A DNA stretch of 64,000 nt, taken from Streptomyces sp. YIM 121038. GTDB lineage: Bacteria; Actinomycetota; Actinomycetes; Streptomycetales; Streptomycetaceae. Location: positions 9,050,001-9,114,000 of the forward strand of contig NZ_CP030771.1 of assembly GCF_006088715.1 (NCBI RefSeq), written 5' to 3'. The position numbers and the translations under genes were made by a program. Below the pieces are notes generated by a model, which had not been told where the DNA came from, did not search any database, and saw only the letters and a list, made by a program, of their open reading frames with translations. Of the stretch, positions 1 to 9,314 are shown in pieces. The stretch's first letter is position 1. Each line of letters begins with the position of its first letter.

Positions 1-580
1 GCTCGTCGCGGAGCGCGCCACCGCCCTCGGTGCGCTCGACGTGCGGCACCCCGAAGAACGTCGTGACCGCGGCGAGGGCGGTGAGCACGGTGATGGCCCA
101 GAACGCGGCGCGCCAGCCGAGGTGTTCCCCGACGACGGTGGCCATCGGCAGGCCGAGGAGCGTGCCCAGCATCAGCCCGTTCAGCGCGACGGCGACGGCG
201 CGGCCCCGCATCTCGGGCCGGGCCAGCTGCGTGGCCATGGAGATGCCGACCCCGAAGAAGGCCTGCGAGGCGACGCCGGTGACCACGCGCGCCACCAGCA
301 TGGTCCCGTAGTCGGGGGCGAGGGCGGCCAGGACGTTGCCCGCCAGGAAGACGGCGAAGACGACCAGCAGGGCCCGCTTCGGCGCCAGTTTGAGCAGGGC
401 GGCCGTCAGGAACGGCCCGCCGAAGGCCATGGCGATCGCGAAGGCCGTGATCAGATAGCCGATCTCGGGGATCGTGGCGCCGAGCCCGTCGGCCATCTGC
501 GGCATGAGTCCGGCGACGACGAACTCGCTGGTCACCATGGCGAAGATGCCTAGGGCCAGGACGTATACGGCGCGGGGCAT
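1..580 (-). CDS. MFS transporter, DHA1-type exporter (3' end off window)
   Basis: Reading leftward from an ATG at 580 (ribosome site GAGGAG five bases upstream) gives a hydrophobic protein of at least 193 residues with about six membrane helices. The motif around residues 17-27 (TSEFVVAGLMP) is typical of drug/sugar/arabinose-type DHA1 exporters of the major facilitator superfamily. The C-terminal half lies outside the window. The TetR gene at 697-1293 points the same way and lies immediately upstream, so it is probably the local regulator. The substrate cannot be told. Confidence 0.85.
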   Translation of the reverse strand, partial: MPRAVYVLALGIFAMVTSEFVVAGLMPQMADGLGATIPEIGYLITAFAIAMAFGGPFLTAALLKLAPKRALLVVFAVFLAGNVLAALAPDYGTMLVARVVTGVASQAFFGVGISMATQLARPEMRGRAVAVALNGLMLGTLLGLPMATVVGEHLGWRAAFWAITVLTALAAVTTFFGVPHVERTEGGGALRDE

Positions 581-696
581 GGGTGCTCCTCGGGGTGGGC
601 GGGGCAAGTATTGGATAGGTCAGTACAAAATTGGGGCAGGGGGTGCCGCGGAAGGGGCTCCGGGGTGGGTTCGCCGTGCCCGTGCGGCGGGGAGGG

Positions 697-1293
697 TCAG
701 GGGCGCAGCGCGTCCAGAGCCGTCTCGGCGATGGCTTCGAGGGCGGCGCGGTCGGCGCCCGCCTGGGCGGAGACCCGCATGCCGCCGATGGTGGCGTTGA
801 CGAACCGGGCCAGGGACTCCGTGTCCCGGCGGGCGGTGATGGTGCCGTCGCGCTTGCCCGCGTCGATCGCGATCCGCAGCAGCCGGAGCCGCAGGTCGAG
901 GTCGCGCTGGATCAGCGCGTCCGCGTCGGCGTCGCGCCGGGCGAGCTCGACCACCGTGTTGACGGTGAGGCAGCCGATGCTGCGGTCGTCCTCGCGGTAC
1001 TCGAACTCGCTGTCGACGATCCGGGTGTACAGCGCGCGGAGCCGGTCGAAGCCCGGGCGCTCGCTGTCCTCCAGGATCTCCGCCTGCGGGGCGCTCATCA
1101 TGTCGATGTAGCGGTTCAGCGACCTGCGGAACAGGTCGTGCTTGCTGGTGAAGGTGTTGTAGATGCTGCTGCGGCCCAGTCCGGTGGCGTCGCACAGGTC
1201 CTGGGTCGAAGTGGCTTCGTAGCCCTTTTCCCAGAAGGCGCGCATCGCCGCGTCCAGGGCCCGCTCCTCGTCGAACGTCCTCGGTCGGGCCAT
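697..1293 (-). CDS. TetR/AcrR family transcriptional regulator
   Basis: A 198-residue protein. Residues 8-55 form the TetR DNA-binding domain (ALDAAMRAFWEKGYEATS, then a recognition helix and SIYNTFTSKHDLF). The rest is the helical ligand-binding domain, with the GxLxxN-type segment SIGCLTVNTV at about 107-116 seen in the TetR_C_16/AcrR subgroup. The start is set at MARPRTFDEER because upstream in-frame codons give no TetR homology. It lies directly upstream of the exporter gene on the same strand, so it probably represses it in response to an unknown ligand. Confidence 0.88.
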   Translation of the reverse strand: MARPRTFDEERALDAAMRAFWEKGYEATSTQDLCDATGLGRSSIYNTFTSKHDLFRRSLNRYIDMMSAPQAEILEDSERPGFDRLRALYTRIVDSEFEYREDDRSIGCLTVNTVVELARRDADADALIQRDLDLRLRLLRIAIDAGKRDGTITARRDTESLARFVNATIGGMRVSAQAGADRAALEAIAETALDALRP

Positions 1294-1393
1294 GACGGAA
1301 CCGTACCTGTTTTGGAACGCGCGATGCAATACGGGTGTGCGGGTGAGCGCCCGCCTTCCCGGTGCGGTGCCGGGCGGCACCGCACCGGTGGTG

Positions 1394-2323
1394 TCAGGCG
1401 GGCCACTCCACGGCGAAGGCCGCGGCCGGGTTCGCCGTGAGCATCCGGTCCACCAGGTCCTCGCCGACGGCGCGCGCCAGGCGCGGGCGGACCCCGCGCA
1501 GCAGATGCGGCAGGCCGGGCCCGCCGTGCACGGAGCGCGCGGCGGCCGTCGTGGTGTCGCCGCCCAGGAGCAGCCGGGCGCCGTGGCCCGCGTCGGCGAG
1601 GGCCCGTACCGCGTCCGGCATGCGCCAGTCCGTGGCGTGGTGGGCGCGCGAGGGCCCGTCGAAGGCCAGATAGGCGCCCGCCGCCGCGGCCCGGAGGTGG
1701 ACGTCGAGGTCCGGGAAGCGGTTGAGGTGGCCGAGGATCACCTTGGCGGGCGGCACCTCCAGATCGGCGCAGAGCAGGTCGAGCACGTCCTCGGCGCCGG
1801 TGCCCAGCTCCAGGTGGACGGCGATGGGCGCGCCCGTCGCGTGGTGGGCCTCGGCCGCCGCCGTCATCGTCCAGCGGGCGTGGGCGTCCAGGGTGTGGAA
1901 GCCGCCCGCGACCTTGATCAGACCGGCCCGTACGCCGCTGCCGGCGATGCCGTCGGTCAGCTCCCGTACGAACACCGCGGCCAGGCCGGTGGCGCGCAGC
2001 GCGGCGAGTGCGTCCGCGTCGTAGTGCACGGCCTGGTGCAGGCCCGTCGCGGCCACGATCCGGGTGTCCGTCGCGCGGGCCAGGGCGGGCAGTTCGGCCG
2101 CGTGGCGGCCCATGCCGTGCGGGGTCCACTGGATGAGGCTGCGGCCGCCCGCCGCGCGGAAGGCCGCGAGCTCGTCGGCCGCGGCCCGCGCCGAGTCCAG
2201 CTCCTGGCCCGGGAGCCGGGGGCTGCGCAGGAAGAGGTGGTCGTGCGCGTCGCAGACGCCGAGCTCGGACGGCGCGACGTCCCCCGTGACGGTACGGACC
2301 GCCGGGCCCGCCCCGTTCACCAC
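1394..2323 (-). CDS. Phosphotriesterase-family metal-dependent hydrolase
   Basis: A 309-residue amidohydrolase-superfamily protein. Visible motifs in order are the N-terminal metal motif DAHDHLF (about residues 25-31), the lysine motif GLIKVAGG (about 133-140), HLELG (about 170), GHLNRFPD (about 198) and LLLGGDT (about 252). The set matches phosphotriesterase/lactonase (PTE, PLL) proteins. The lysine in GLIKVAGG is the position that bridges the two metals in this family. It overlaps the DUF4865 gene by seven bases, so the two are translationally linked. The substrate (lactone, organophosphate or other ester) is unknown. Confidence 0.82.
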   Translation of the reverse strand: MVNGAGPAVRTVTGDVAPSELGVCDAHDHLFLRSPRLPGQELDSARAAADELAAFRAAGGRSLIQWTPHGMGRHAAELPALARATDTRIVAATGLHQAVHYDADALAALRATGLAAVFVRELTDGIAGSGVRAGLIKVAGGFHTLDAHARWTMTAAAEAHHATGAPIAVHLELGTGAEDVLDLLCADLEVPPAKVILGHLNRFPDLDVHLRAAAAGAYLAFDGPSRAHHATDWRMPDAVRALADAGHGARLLLGGDTTTAAARSVHGGPGLPHLLRGVRPRLARAVGEDLVDRMLTANPAAAFAVEWPA

Positions 2324-2901
2324 GACCTGCCCCGGACGAGCCGGTCGCGCTCGGGCGTCGAGCAGTGCAGGACCTGGAAGACCTCGCCGCGCCCCGCGGG
2401 CGCCTCGTGGGCCCAGAGCGAGAACGTCACCGCCTCCCAGTGCCGCGGGTCGACGGCCACCGTCACGCCGACCGCCCCGTCGACGCGGGAGAGGGCCGCC
2501 GCGTCGTCGAGGAGCCCGGTGGCGAGGTCCGCGATCCGCGCGCCCTCCGGCAGCGGCGTCCGGTGGCGCACCGCCGCCGTCGGCGGGGCGTCGACGGCGG
2601 GCCCGGCCTCGTAGGCGAGCGCCGTCCAGTGCTGCACCACCGGCCGCCCGAAGTCGTCGGTGAGCCCCTGGAATCCGGGCCCCCAGAGGAAGGAGTTCAT
2701 GCCCTCGGCGGTGTTCCAGAGGTAGAACGGCGCGTACTGGTTCACGGGCGAGCCGTCGACGCCGCGCTCGCGCATGAGGTAGGCCTTGAAGCCGAGGCCG
2801 GGGAAGTCGTCGAGGAGATGGCCCTTGGCCGCCACGCGGTCACGGATGACGCCCATGTCGTAGTCGGCGGGCAGGGTGATCTCGTACTGCAGAGCGTGCA
2901 T
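2317..2901 (-). CDS. DUF4865 family protein
   Basis: A 194-residue protein beginning MHALQYEITLPADYDMG, the characteristic opening of DUF4865. The length and the aromatic segment FYLWNTAEGMNSFLWGPGF (about 79-97) also fit the family. No catalytic motif can be assigned. It is the first gene of a short operon with the overlapping phosphotriesterase-like hydrolase and follows the cupin gene, suggesting one small catabolic or detoxification unit. Its function is not known. Confidence 0.8.
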   Translation of the reverse strand: MHALQYEITLPADYDMGVIRDRVAAKGHLLDDFPGLGFKAYLMRERGVDGSPVNQYAPFYLWNTAEGMNSFLWGPGFQGLTDDFGRPVVQHWTALAYEAGPAVDAPPTAAVRHRTPLPEGARIADLATGLLDDAAALSRVDGAVGVTVAVDPRHWEAVTFSLWAHEAPAGRGEVFQVLHCSTPERDRLVRGRSW

Positions 2902-2937
2902 GGTGTGCGTACCTGCTGTTCTGTCGGATGCGGGGTC

Positions 2938-3333
2938 TCAGGCCGGGTACTCGTCGGCGGCGAGGAGTTCCTCCCAGTGGGCGGCGGTGCCGTCGTCGGC
3001 GGCCTCCACCACGGCCAGGTGCGTCATGAACGTGTGCGGCCCGGCTCCGTGCCAGTGCCGCTCACCGGGCGCGATCCACACGGTGTCGCCCGCCCGGATC
3101 GGCTCCACGGGCCCGCCCTCGCGCTGCACCAGGCCCTCGCCCTCGGTGACGTGCAGGACCTGGCCGTGCGGATGGCGGTGCCAGGCGGTGTGCGCGCCCG
3201 GAGCGAAGTGGACGTTGAACATCCGTAGCCGGGACGGGGCTTCGGGGCTCGCGATCTCGTCGAGCCAGACGCTGCCGGTGAAGTGCTCGGCGGGGCCGCG
3301 CAGGCTTGCGGGGCGGGTGCGGGTGATGTGCAC
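2938..3333 (-). CDS. Cupin-domain protein
   Basis: About 131 residues from a GTG at 3333, which has an AGAGGA ribosome site; longer upstream reading is low-complexity and unlikely to be translated. The single cupin barrel shows HxH metal ligands in TAWHRHPHGQVLHVTEGEG and the second cupin motif near GDTVWIAPGERHWHGA. The family includes small carboxymuconolactone-decarboxylase-associated cupins and quercetinase-like proteins. It precedes the DUF4865/phosphotriesterase pair and lies next to a TetR gene. The substrate is unknown. Confidence 0.85.
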   Translation of the reverse strand: MHITRTRPASLRGPAEHFTGSVWLDEIASPEAPSRLRMFNVHFAPGAHTAWHRHPHGQVLHVTEGEGLVQREGGPVEPIRAGDTVWIAPGERHWHGAGPHTFMTHLAVVEAADDGTAAHWEELLAADEYPA

Positions 3334-3418
3334 GGCGTTCCTCTGTGCGTAGTGCGGGGCGTGCGGGAAGCGCGACGCCCCGGTGGTGAGTGCGGGCGCC
3401 GGAGTGCGTACGGCGGGC

Positions 3419-3976
3419 TCAGCGCGGGGCGAGCAGGGCAAGCAGGCCGCGTACGCCCGCGTCGAAGGCGTCGGGGGAGCCCGTGGAGCGGGCCAGGACA
3501 TAGCCGCCCTGGACCGTGGCGACGATGGTCGACGCGATCTCGTGGGCGTCGAGCGACGGGCTGAACTCGCCCTGGTCCAGGCCCTCCTGGACGATCGCGG
3601 CGAGCCGCCCGCGCAGCCACTCCAGGGTCTCGGTGACCGGCGCGCGCAGCGTGTCGCTCGCGATGACGTCCGGGTCCATCGTCAGGCGCCCGACGGGGCA
3701 GCCGCGCAACACGTCGCGCTCGCGCAGCAGATACCCGGCGACGCGCTCGTACGCCGACCCGGCGCCGCTCAGCGAGGCCTCGGCGGTGGCGCGCATCTCC
3801 TGGGCCGTGCGCCGGATCGCGGCGAGCGCGAGGTCGGGCTTGCCGGAGAAGTGGTGGTACATGCTGCCCTGTCCGGCGCCCGCGTGCTGCTGGATGGCCT
3901 TGGGGCTCGTGCCCACATAGCCCCGCTCCCACAGCAGCTCGCGGGTGGACTCGATCAGACGCTCCGGGGTGCTCAT
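3419..3976 (-). CDS. TetR family transcriptional regulator
   Basis: A 185-residue protein. The N-terminal DNA-binding domain (residues 4-50) includes LIESTRELLWERGYVGTSP and GSMYHHFSGKPDL; the C-terminal half is a helical TetR_C domain with GCPVGRLTMD. The ATG at 3976 is only eight bases from a 22-bp inverted repeat (3984-4005), so autoregulation is likely. It heads the leftward cluster with the cupin, DUF4865 and hydrolase genes and is divergent from the SHOCT/ABC operon. Confidence 0.87.
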   Translation of the reverse strand: MSTPERLIESTRELLWERGYVGTSPKAIQQHAGAGQGSMYHHFSGKPDLALAAIRRTAQEMRATAEASLSGAGSAYERVAGYLLRERDVLRGCPVGRLTMDPDVIASDTLRAPVTETLEWLRGRLAAIVQEGLDQGEFSPSLDAHEIASTIVATVQGGYVLARSTGSPDAFDAGVRGLLALLAPR

Positions 3977-3983
3977 GCCGACA

Positions 3984-4005
3984 CTGTACATACTAATAGG
4001 TACAG
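3984..4005. promoter_or_regulatory. Probable TetR operator
   Basis: Inverted repeat CTGTAC-N10-GTACAG immediately upstream of the TetR gene that starts at 3976. A short palindrome with an AT-rich centre overlapping the likely promoter of the regulator's own gene is the usual TetR operator arrangement. It may also affect the divergent SHOCT/ABC operon. Confidence 0.6.
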
Positions 4006-4188
4006 AGCGCCAGGTGAGAAGGCATCCGTCGCGGCACCGCACACGGGGGAGCAGGCGCCACGCCCCCTCGTACTCCCCGGGAGGTACGCGCACGGCCGCT
4101 GGCCGTACGACGACTTCGACGCGCCCCCGGACCAGGCTCGGAAGCGACGGAAAGCACGGCTCCGCACCCCTTCGAGGAGATGGACATC

Positions 4189-4473
4189 ATGTACACCCTG
4201 GCGTTCGACGGCGGGCCCGGCCCGTGGATCCTGTTCTTCCCGCTGATCTGGGCGGCCGTGGTGTTCGGCGTCGTCACGGTCCTGCGCCGCACCGTGTGGC
4301 GCGGCCGGGGCGGGCCCTGGCAGCGGGGCGCCGCGCCGGTCGACCCGAAGTCGCCCATCGCCGTCCTCGGCCACCGCTTCGCCTCCGGCGAGATCGACGA
4401 GGACGAGTACTGGCGCCGCCTCACCGTCCTGAACGAGGAGTTCGGCCGCGTGGCCGAGGGAGGCCGGTCATGA
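4189..4473 (+). CDS. SHOCT-domain membrane protein
   Basis: About 94 residues. One N-terminal membrane helix (PWILFFPLIWAAVVFGVVT) is followed by a C-terminal SHOCT motif (LGHRFASGEIDEDEYWRRL), a short helical oligomerisation module. The ATG at 4189 is preferred to the one at 4180 because the GAGGAG ribosome site (4174-4179) is correctly spaced only from 4189. The gene overlaps the ABC ATPase start by four bases (ATGA) and so belongs to the transporter operon. Confidence 0.8.
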   Translation: MYTLAFDGGPGPWILFFPLIWAAVVFGVVTVLRRTVWRGRGGPWQRGAAPVDPKSPIAVLGHRFASGEIDEDEYWRRLTVLNEEFGRVAEGGRS

Positions 4474-5345
4474 GCACCGCCACCACCCCGCAGCCGGCCG
4501 GGATCCGCTACGCCGCACGGGTCGAGCGGGCCGTCAAGGTCTACGGCTCGACCGCGGCCGCCGAGACCGCGGTGACCGCCCTGGACGACGTCAGCGTCGG
4601 GTTCCCCGCCGGGCGCTTCACCGCGATCATGGGCCCGTCCGGCTCGGGCAAGTCCACCCTGATGCACTGCGCCGCGGGCCTGGACACCCTCACCTCGGGC
4701 TCCGCCCTCATCGGCGAGACGGACCTCGGCTCCCTCGACGACCGGCAGTTGACCCTGCTGCGCCGCGACCGGATCGGCTTCGTCTTCCAGGCCTTCAACC
4801 TGGTGCCGACGCTGACCGTCGCGGAGAACATCACCCTGCCGATGGACCTCGCCGGGCGCCGCCGCGACCGCGCGCAACAGGAGTGGACGGACGCGCTCAT
4901 CGACGTCGTCGGCCTGCGTGACCGCCTGCACCACCGGCCCGCCGAACTCTCCGGCGGACAGCAGCAACGCGTCGCCGTGGCCCGGGCGTTCGCGGGCCGC
5001 CCCGACGTCGTCTTCGCCGACGAGCCCACCGGCAACCTCGACTCGCGCTCCGGCGGGGAGGTCCTCGGACTGCTCGGCCGCACGGTGCGCCAGATGGACC
5101 GCACCGTCGTCATGGTCACCCACGACCCGGTGGCCGCCGCCCACGCCGACGAGGTCGTCTTCCTCGCCGACGGCCGTCTGGTGGACCGCATGCGGGCGCC
5201 CACGGCGGACAAGGTCCTCGACCGCATGAAGGCCTTCGAGACCACGGGCGCGGCCCGCTCCGGCCTGGCCTCCTACGACGCGTACGGCGAAGCGGCCTAC
5301 GACGTCCCGAGCGCGTACGACCCCACGAAGGGGGCGGCGTCATGA
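4470..5345 (+). CDS. ABC transporter ATP-binding protein, MacB/LolD type
   Basis: A 291-residue nucleotide-binding subunit. The Walker A is GPSGSGKST (about residues 53-61), the Q-loop is FVFQAFNLVPT, the signature is LSGGQQQRVAVARA, the Walker B is VVFADEPTGNLDS and the switch histidine is in VMVTHDP. The insert FNLVPTLTVAENI marks the LolD/MacB group that works with FtsX-type permeases. It overlaps the permease start by four bases. A C-terminal tail of about 45 residues rich in Asp, Tyr and Ala follows the core fold. Confidence 0.95.
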   Translation: MSTATTPQPAGIRYAARVERAVKVYGSTAAAETAVTALDDVSVGFPAGRFTAIMGPSGSGKSTLMHCAAGLDTLTSGSALIGETDLGSLDDRQLTLLRRDRIGFVFQAFNLVPTLTVAENITLPMDLAGRRRDRAQQEWTDALIDVVGLRDRLHHRPAELSGGQQQRVAVARAFAGRPDVVFADEPTGNLDSRSGGEVLGLLGRTVRQMDRTVVMVTHDPVAAAHADEVVFLADGRLVDRMRAPTADKVLDRMKAFETTGAARSGLASYDAYGEAAYDVPSAYDPTKGAAS

Positions 5346-7525
5346 CCTCCCTCGCCCCCGCCGCGCGCCTCGGCCTCACCTCCCTGCGCGGCCACAAGCG
5401 CCGCTTCGCCGGTACGTTCGTCGCGGTACTGCTCGGCGTCGCGTTCCTGGCGGGCACCCTCGTCATGGGCGACACGCTGCGCGCCGGCTTCGACACGATG
5501 TTCGGCGACGCGACCCGCGGCACCGACGCGGTCGTCCGCGCGGAGAACACCATCACCGCGCCCGGCGAGAGCCAGGGCGTCCGGCAGGCCGTCGACTCGG
5601 GCCTCGCCGAGCGGATCGCGCGCGTGCCGGGCGTCGCGGCCGCCGAGCCCAGCATCCAGGGCGCCGGCCAGCTCGTCGGCAAGGACGGCGACCCCGTCGG
5701 CGGCCAGGGCCCGCCCACCCTCGCGGGCAACTGGATCGAGGACACCGCGCTCAACCCCTACCGGCTCGCCGAGGGCCGCGCCCCGGCGAGGTCCGGCGAG
5801 GTCGTCGTCAACCGCGGCGCCGCACAGCGCGGCGACCTGAAGATCGGCGACACCACGACCCTGCGCACGCCCGACCCGGTCCGGGTGACCGTCGTGGGCC
5901 TGGCCACGTTCGGCGGCGAGGACGGGATGGCGCAGACGACCTTCACCGGCATGACCCGCGCGGACGCGGAGAAACATCTGACGCCGGAGCCCGGCCGGGC
6001 CTCGTCCATCCAGGTGCGGGCCGGGCCCGGCACCAGCCAGGCGGAGCTCGTCGACGCGCTGACCCCCGTCCTTCCCGACGGCGTCGAGGCCATCACCGGC
6101 CAGGAGGCCGCGGAGGAGAACTCCGAGATGATCTCCGGGCAGTTCCTGACCCTGTTCACGACGTTCCTGCTCGTCTTCTCCGGCATCGCGCTGCTGGTGG
6201 CGACCTTCTCGATCCACAACACGTTCGCGATCGTCGTCGCCCAGCGCACCCGTGAGAACGCCCTGCTGCGCGCCCTCGGCGCCTCCCGCCGCCAGGTCAC
6301 CGGCGCGACACTGCTCGAAGCGGGCGCCGTCGCCGTGGTCGCGTCCCTGGCGGGCCTCGCGGGCGGCATCGCCGTCGCGGCCGGGCTCCAGAAGCTGTTC
6401 CCCGCCATCGGATTCCCCTTCCCCGAGGGCGACTTGGTGATCAGCGCCACCTCCATGCTGCTGCCCCTCGCGGTCGGCGTCGTCGTCTGCATGGCCTCCG
6501 CGCTGCTGCCCGCCGTCCGGGCCGGGCGCACCGCGCCGCTGGCCGCGCTGCGCGAGACGGCCGTCGACCACTCCGGCGCCTCGCGGACGCGGGCCGTGGC
6601 GGGCACCGCACTCGGGCTCACCGCCGTGGCCCTCGCGCTGGCCGGGGTCCTCGCCGACCCGTCGGTGTGGCTGGCGGGGACCGGCGCCGTGCTCGCGCTC
6701 GCCTCGTTCGTGGTGCTCGGCCCCGTCGCCGCCGCGCGCGCGGTCCGTCTCATCGGCGGCCCGCTGGACCGGCTGCGCGGCGTCACCGGCGCCCTCGCCC
6801 GGCGCAACGCCCTGCGCAGCCCCAAGCGCACCGCCGCCACCGCGAGCGCGCTGATGATCGGCGTCGCCGTCGTCTCCCTGTTCACGGTCTTCGGCGCGTC
6901 CCTGAAGGCGACCATGGACCAGACCGTGTCCCGGTCCTTCGCGGGCGACATCGCGGTCAGCACCCCGTCCTTCGGCGCCGGAGGCAGCGGACTGAGCCCG
7001 CGTCTGGCCCCCGCGCTCGCCGAGCGCCCGGAGGTCGCGACGGCCGTCGGTCTCGGCAAGGGAGTGGCCGAAGTGGACGGCAAGGGCCGGGCCCTGACCG
7101 TCACCGACCCCCGGGCCCTCGCCGAGGCCTTCGACCTCGGCGACGTCCAGGGCTCCCTGGCCCGGCTCGGCGACGACGGCATCGCCGTCACCCGGGGCGA
7201 GGCCGACAAGCGCGGCCTGAAGGTCGGCGACCGCGCCGAACTCGCCTTCACCGACGGCACGAAGGACACCTTCACCGTGCGCGCCGTGTACGGCCGGTCG
7301 GAACTCGTGGGCGACTACGTCGTCACCCGCGAGGCCTGGGCCCCGCACCGGGCCCAGGACTCCGACACCCTGGTCTCCGTCACCTTCGCGGACGGCGTGA
7401 GCGCCGCCGACGGCAAGGCCGCGGTCTCCGCCGTGGCGAAGGACTACGGCAACCCCGAGGTGCAGACCCGTGACGCGTACGCGCGGTCCTCGGCCGGAGG
7501 CATCGACATGATGCTCACCCTTTGA
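5342..7525 (+). pseudogene. FtsX-type ABC permease, 3' end cut off by element insertion
   Basis: The frame encodes 727 residues: an N-terminal helix and MacB-like periplasmic domain, a three-helix FtsX block with the hallmark ERTRENALLRALGA-like segment (here QRTRENALLRALGASRRQV, about residues 300-318), and a second extracellular domain. Streptomyces members are normally around 840-860 residues and continue after the motif GGIDMMLTL with a second FtsX helix block. Here the frame hits TGA straight after that motif. The missing C-terminal block presumably lies beyond the right end of the element. Transport function is expected to be lost while the element is integrated. Confidence 0.85.
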
Positions 7526-7530
7526 TTCAG
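7500..7530. other. Left chromosome-element junction (attL)
   Basis: Conserved permease coding sequence ends near 7522 and the integrase stop codon lies at 7531-7533, so recombination happened in this interval. The likely core is part of the codons for GIDMMLTL. The exact core cannot be fixed without the right junction, which is outside the window. Confidence 0.6.
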
Positions 7531-8880
7531 CTACCCGTCTGACCTGTGAACTCCGTCGCTCTCGCTCCCAGATGGGAGACTGATGGGAACCGGTGGTGCC
7601 CACCAGACACCCATCGCCCAGAACTTGTCCCACCGCTCCTGCAGACTCTGCATGATGGCCGCCTCCATCCGCGGAGTCAGATTGCTGTACAGGCCCTCCA
7701 CTCCGGCCACCTCGTGCCCCATGCGCGTCTCGATCGCCGTGCGCGAATGCCCGTCCTCGTCCAGCCACTCGCGGTGGCCGTGCCGCACCAGATAGAACCG
7801 CTTGCCTGCCATCTGAGGCACCGCGAAGATCCTCGGCCGTATCAGGTCCCTGCGCCCGCCACGCTCCGGAACGCCGTCCCTGATCGGGATCCAGTAGCTG
7901 TCGTACCAGTTCCTCGGCATCTCCCCGCCCTGGATGCCAGGGAACGTCCACTCGCTGTCATGCGACGCCAGCAATACCACGAACAGCTCGTGCAGGAACG
8001 GCGGGATCACGAGGGTCCGGTGCGAGTCGTACTTGGGGTCCACCAGGGACCGCGTCCCGTCAACGTACTGCTGCTGCCACTGCACCCGGATCGCAGGCAT
8101 GTGATCCGGCCCGTACCGGCCTGCGGCCAGCGCGCGGCGCTCGTCGTCAGGGTCGGAGGCGGGCCAGGTGGGGGATGTGAACTCACGGCGCAACCCCCAC
8201 AGTTCCCCCGGCGGGCGCAGGCCGGTGAACGCTGTGGCCCACACGCACACCCAGCCGGTGAACCCCCAGACCGTGTATGCGTTGCGGGCAAGATGGTGCA
8301 GGACCTGCATTTCCAGAGGCCGCTTGATCTCGCGCTTCCTCTTCACGTACCTGCCGCGGCGTCGGTGGTTGACGACAGGGGACTCGTTGCGCAGCTTGTA
8401 CTTGACCACCGCATCAGTCATCAGCAGGTTGAACAGGCTGAGCAGCTGGCTGGCGTAGTGATGGGAGAGCTCGCCGGCGGCTTCCGCCTTCCTGAGGCTC
8501 TTCTTCCACGCGTCGTACTCCCATGCGGTGATGTCGCCGACGGGCCGGTCGCCCCAGTAGGGGACGATCCTGGCCTTCAGGCGGGACTTGTACCTGCCCA
8601 TCGACATGGGGCGCAGGTCCTGCGCCTCCCACCACATCCAGCAGTAGTCCTCCATTAGGGTCTTCGCTGAGGCCCGGCGAATGTGCTTGCCGTGGCGGAC
8701 GTCGTGCTCTCGGTCAAGGCCGTAGTCGTAGGCCTCGGCCTCGGTCTCAAAGGGCTCGCCGGGTTCGGGTCCAGACGCGGACTCGTAGCGCTTGGTCTTC
8801 CGACCGCCCGGATGGATCTTGTACTCGCCAGCCCACCACTTGACGCGGATGCTGTTCCCGCGCCGTTCGATCCACGGCAT
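7531..8880 (-). CDS. int: Tyrosine-family site-specific integrase
   Basis: A 449-residue tyrosine recombinase. There is an N-terminal arm-binding region, a SAM-like core-binding domain (about residues 70-165), and a catalytic domain with Arg I in TAFTGLRPPGELW (R222), a beta-hairpin lysine in DPKYDSHR (K283), box II HGHR (H367, R370), the downstream His in MGHE (H389) and the nucleophile in GLYSNL (Y398). All active-site residues are present, so it should be functional. It reads toward the disrupted permease, the usual layout at an att site. The C-terminal 50 residues are a Ser/Gly-rich tail. No excisionase of a known family was recognised beside it. Confidence 0.93.
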   Translation of the reverse strand: MPWIERRGNSIRVKWWAGEYKIHPGGRKTKRYESASGPEPGEPFETEAEAYDYGLDREHDVRHGKHIRRASAKTLMEDYCWMWWEAQDLRPMSMGRYKSRLKARIVPYWGDRPVGDITAWEYDAWKKSLRKAEAAGELSHHYASQLLSLFNLLMTDAVVKYKLRNESPVVNHRRRGRYVKRKREIKRPLEMQVLHHLARNAYTVWGFTGWVCVWATAFTGLRPPGELWGLRREFTSPTWPASDPDDERRALAAGRYGPDHMPAIRVQWQQQYVDGTRSLVDPKYDSHRTLVIPPFLHELFVVLLASHDSEWTFPGIQGGEMPRNWYDSYWIPIRDGVPERGGRRDLIRPRIFAVPQMAGKRFYLVRHGHREWLDEDGHSRTAIETRMGHEVAGVEGLYSNLTPRMEAAIMQSLQERWDKFWAMGVWWAPPVPISLPSGSESDGVHRSDG

Positions 8881-8947
8881 GTGGCCCCCTTGCTGCTGGT
8901 GCGGTCGTCCGGCGGGTACCCCTCCGCCGGAACACCGCGGCCGACTG

Positions 8948-9151
8948 TCAGCTGTCGTTGCCTATATGGCAGTTGCGGCAGCTGTCGCAGTCTCCTCCTC
9001 CGCGCCTGACGATCTCGCGTAGTGACTGACGGCGTTCCGTGTCAGTCACGAGATCGGCAGGCATCACACAAACCATCCTCTTCCCGTTGATCAATCCCGC
9101 CCACCCGTCGAACTGCGGGTCGGGATCGGTTACGAGCAGGGTGCTTTGCAT
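8948..9151 (-). CDS. Small hypothetical protein upstream of integrase
   Basis: A 67-residue product starting MQSTLLVTDPDPQFDG at 9151, with a strong purine-rich ribosome site (GAGAGGGGG). The C-terminus carries a CDSCRNC cluster that could bind zinc. It lies just upstream of the integrase on the same strand, where an excisionase or directionality factor is often found, but no HTH or MerR-like motif is visible. A copy of the repressor-type site AGGACCAG lies 84 bases upstream (9235-9242), so it may share control with the 9336-9752 regulator. Confidence 0.55.
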   Translation of the reverse strand: MQSTLLVTDPDPQFDGWAGLINGKRMVCVMPADLVTDTERRQSLREIVRRGGGDCDSCRNCHIGNDS

Positions 9152-9314
9152 GCTGGTTCCCCCTCTCGGGACTGTGGGGAACCCCCAAGGTGATGCAAAG
9201 ACTCTGCCATGCCTGTGACTTGTTGGGACCTGGCAGGACCAGAAATGTGTGAGGCCAAGCGATAACAAAGCGATGTATGCGAATGGTTGTACGTCGAATG
9301 TGTGATTTCTGCTA

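Noticed and set aside
631..1440. Forward ORF opposite the TetR gene
   Set aside because: Antisense shadow of a clear TetR-family gene, with no domain of its own.
7490..7540. tRNA gene as attachment site
   Set aside because: No tRNA-like cloverleaf is present; conserved permease coding sequence reaches the junction.
5297..7951. 884-residue reverse-strand ORF across the junction
   Set aside because: It is the antisense shadow of the permease gene; its sequence is low-complexity Gly/Ala/Arg/Asp with no domain, and the permease and integrase account for the codon bias.
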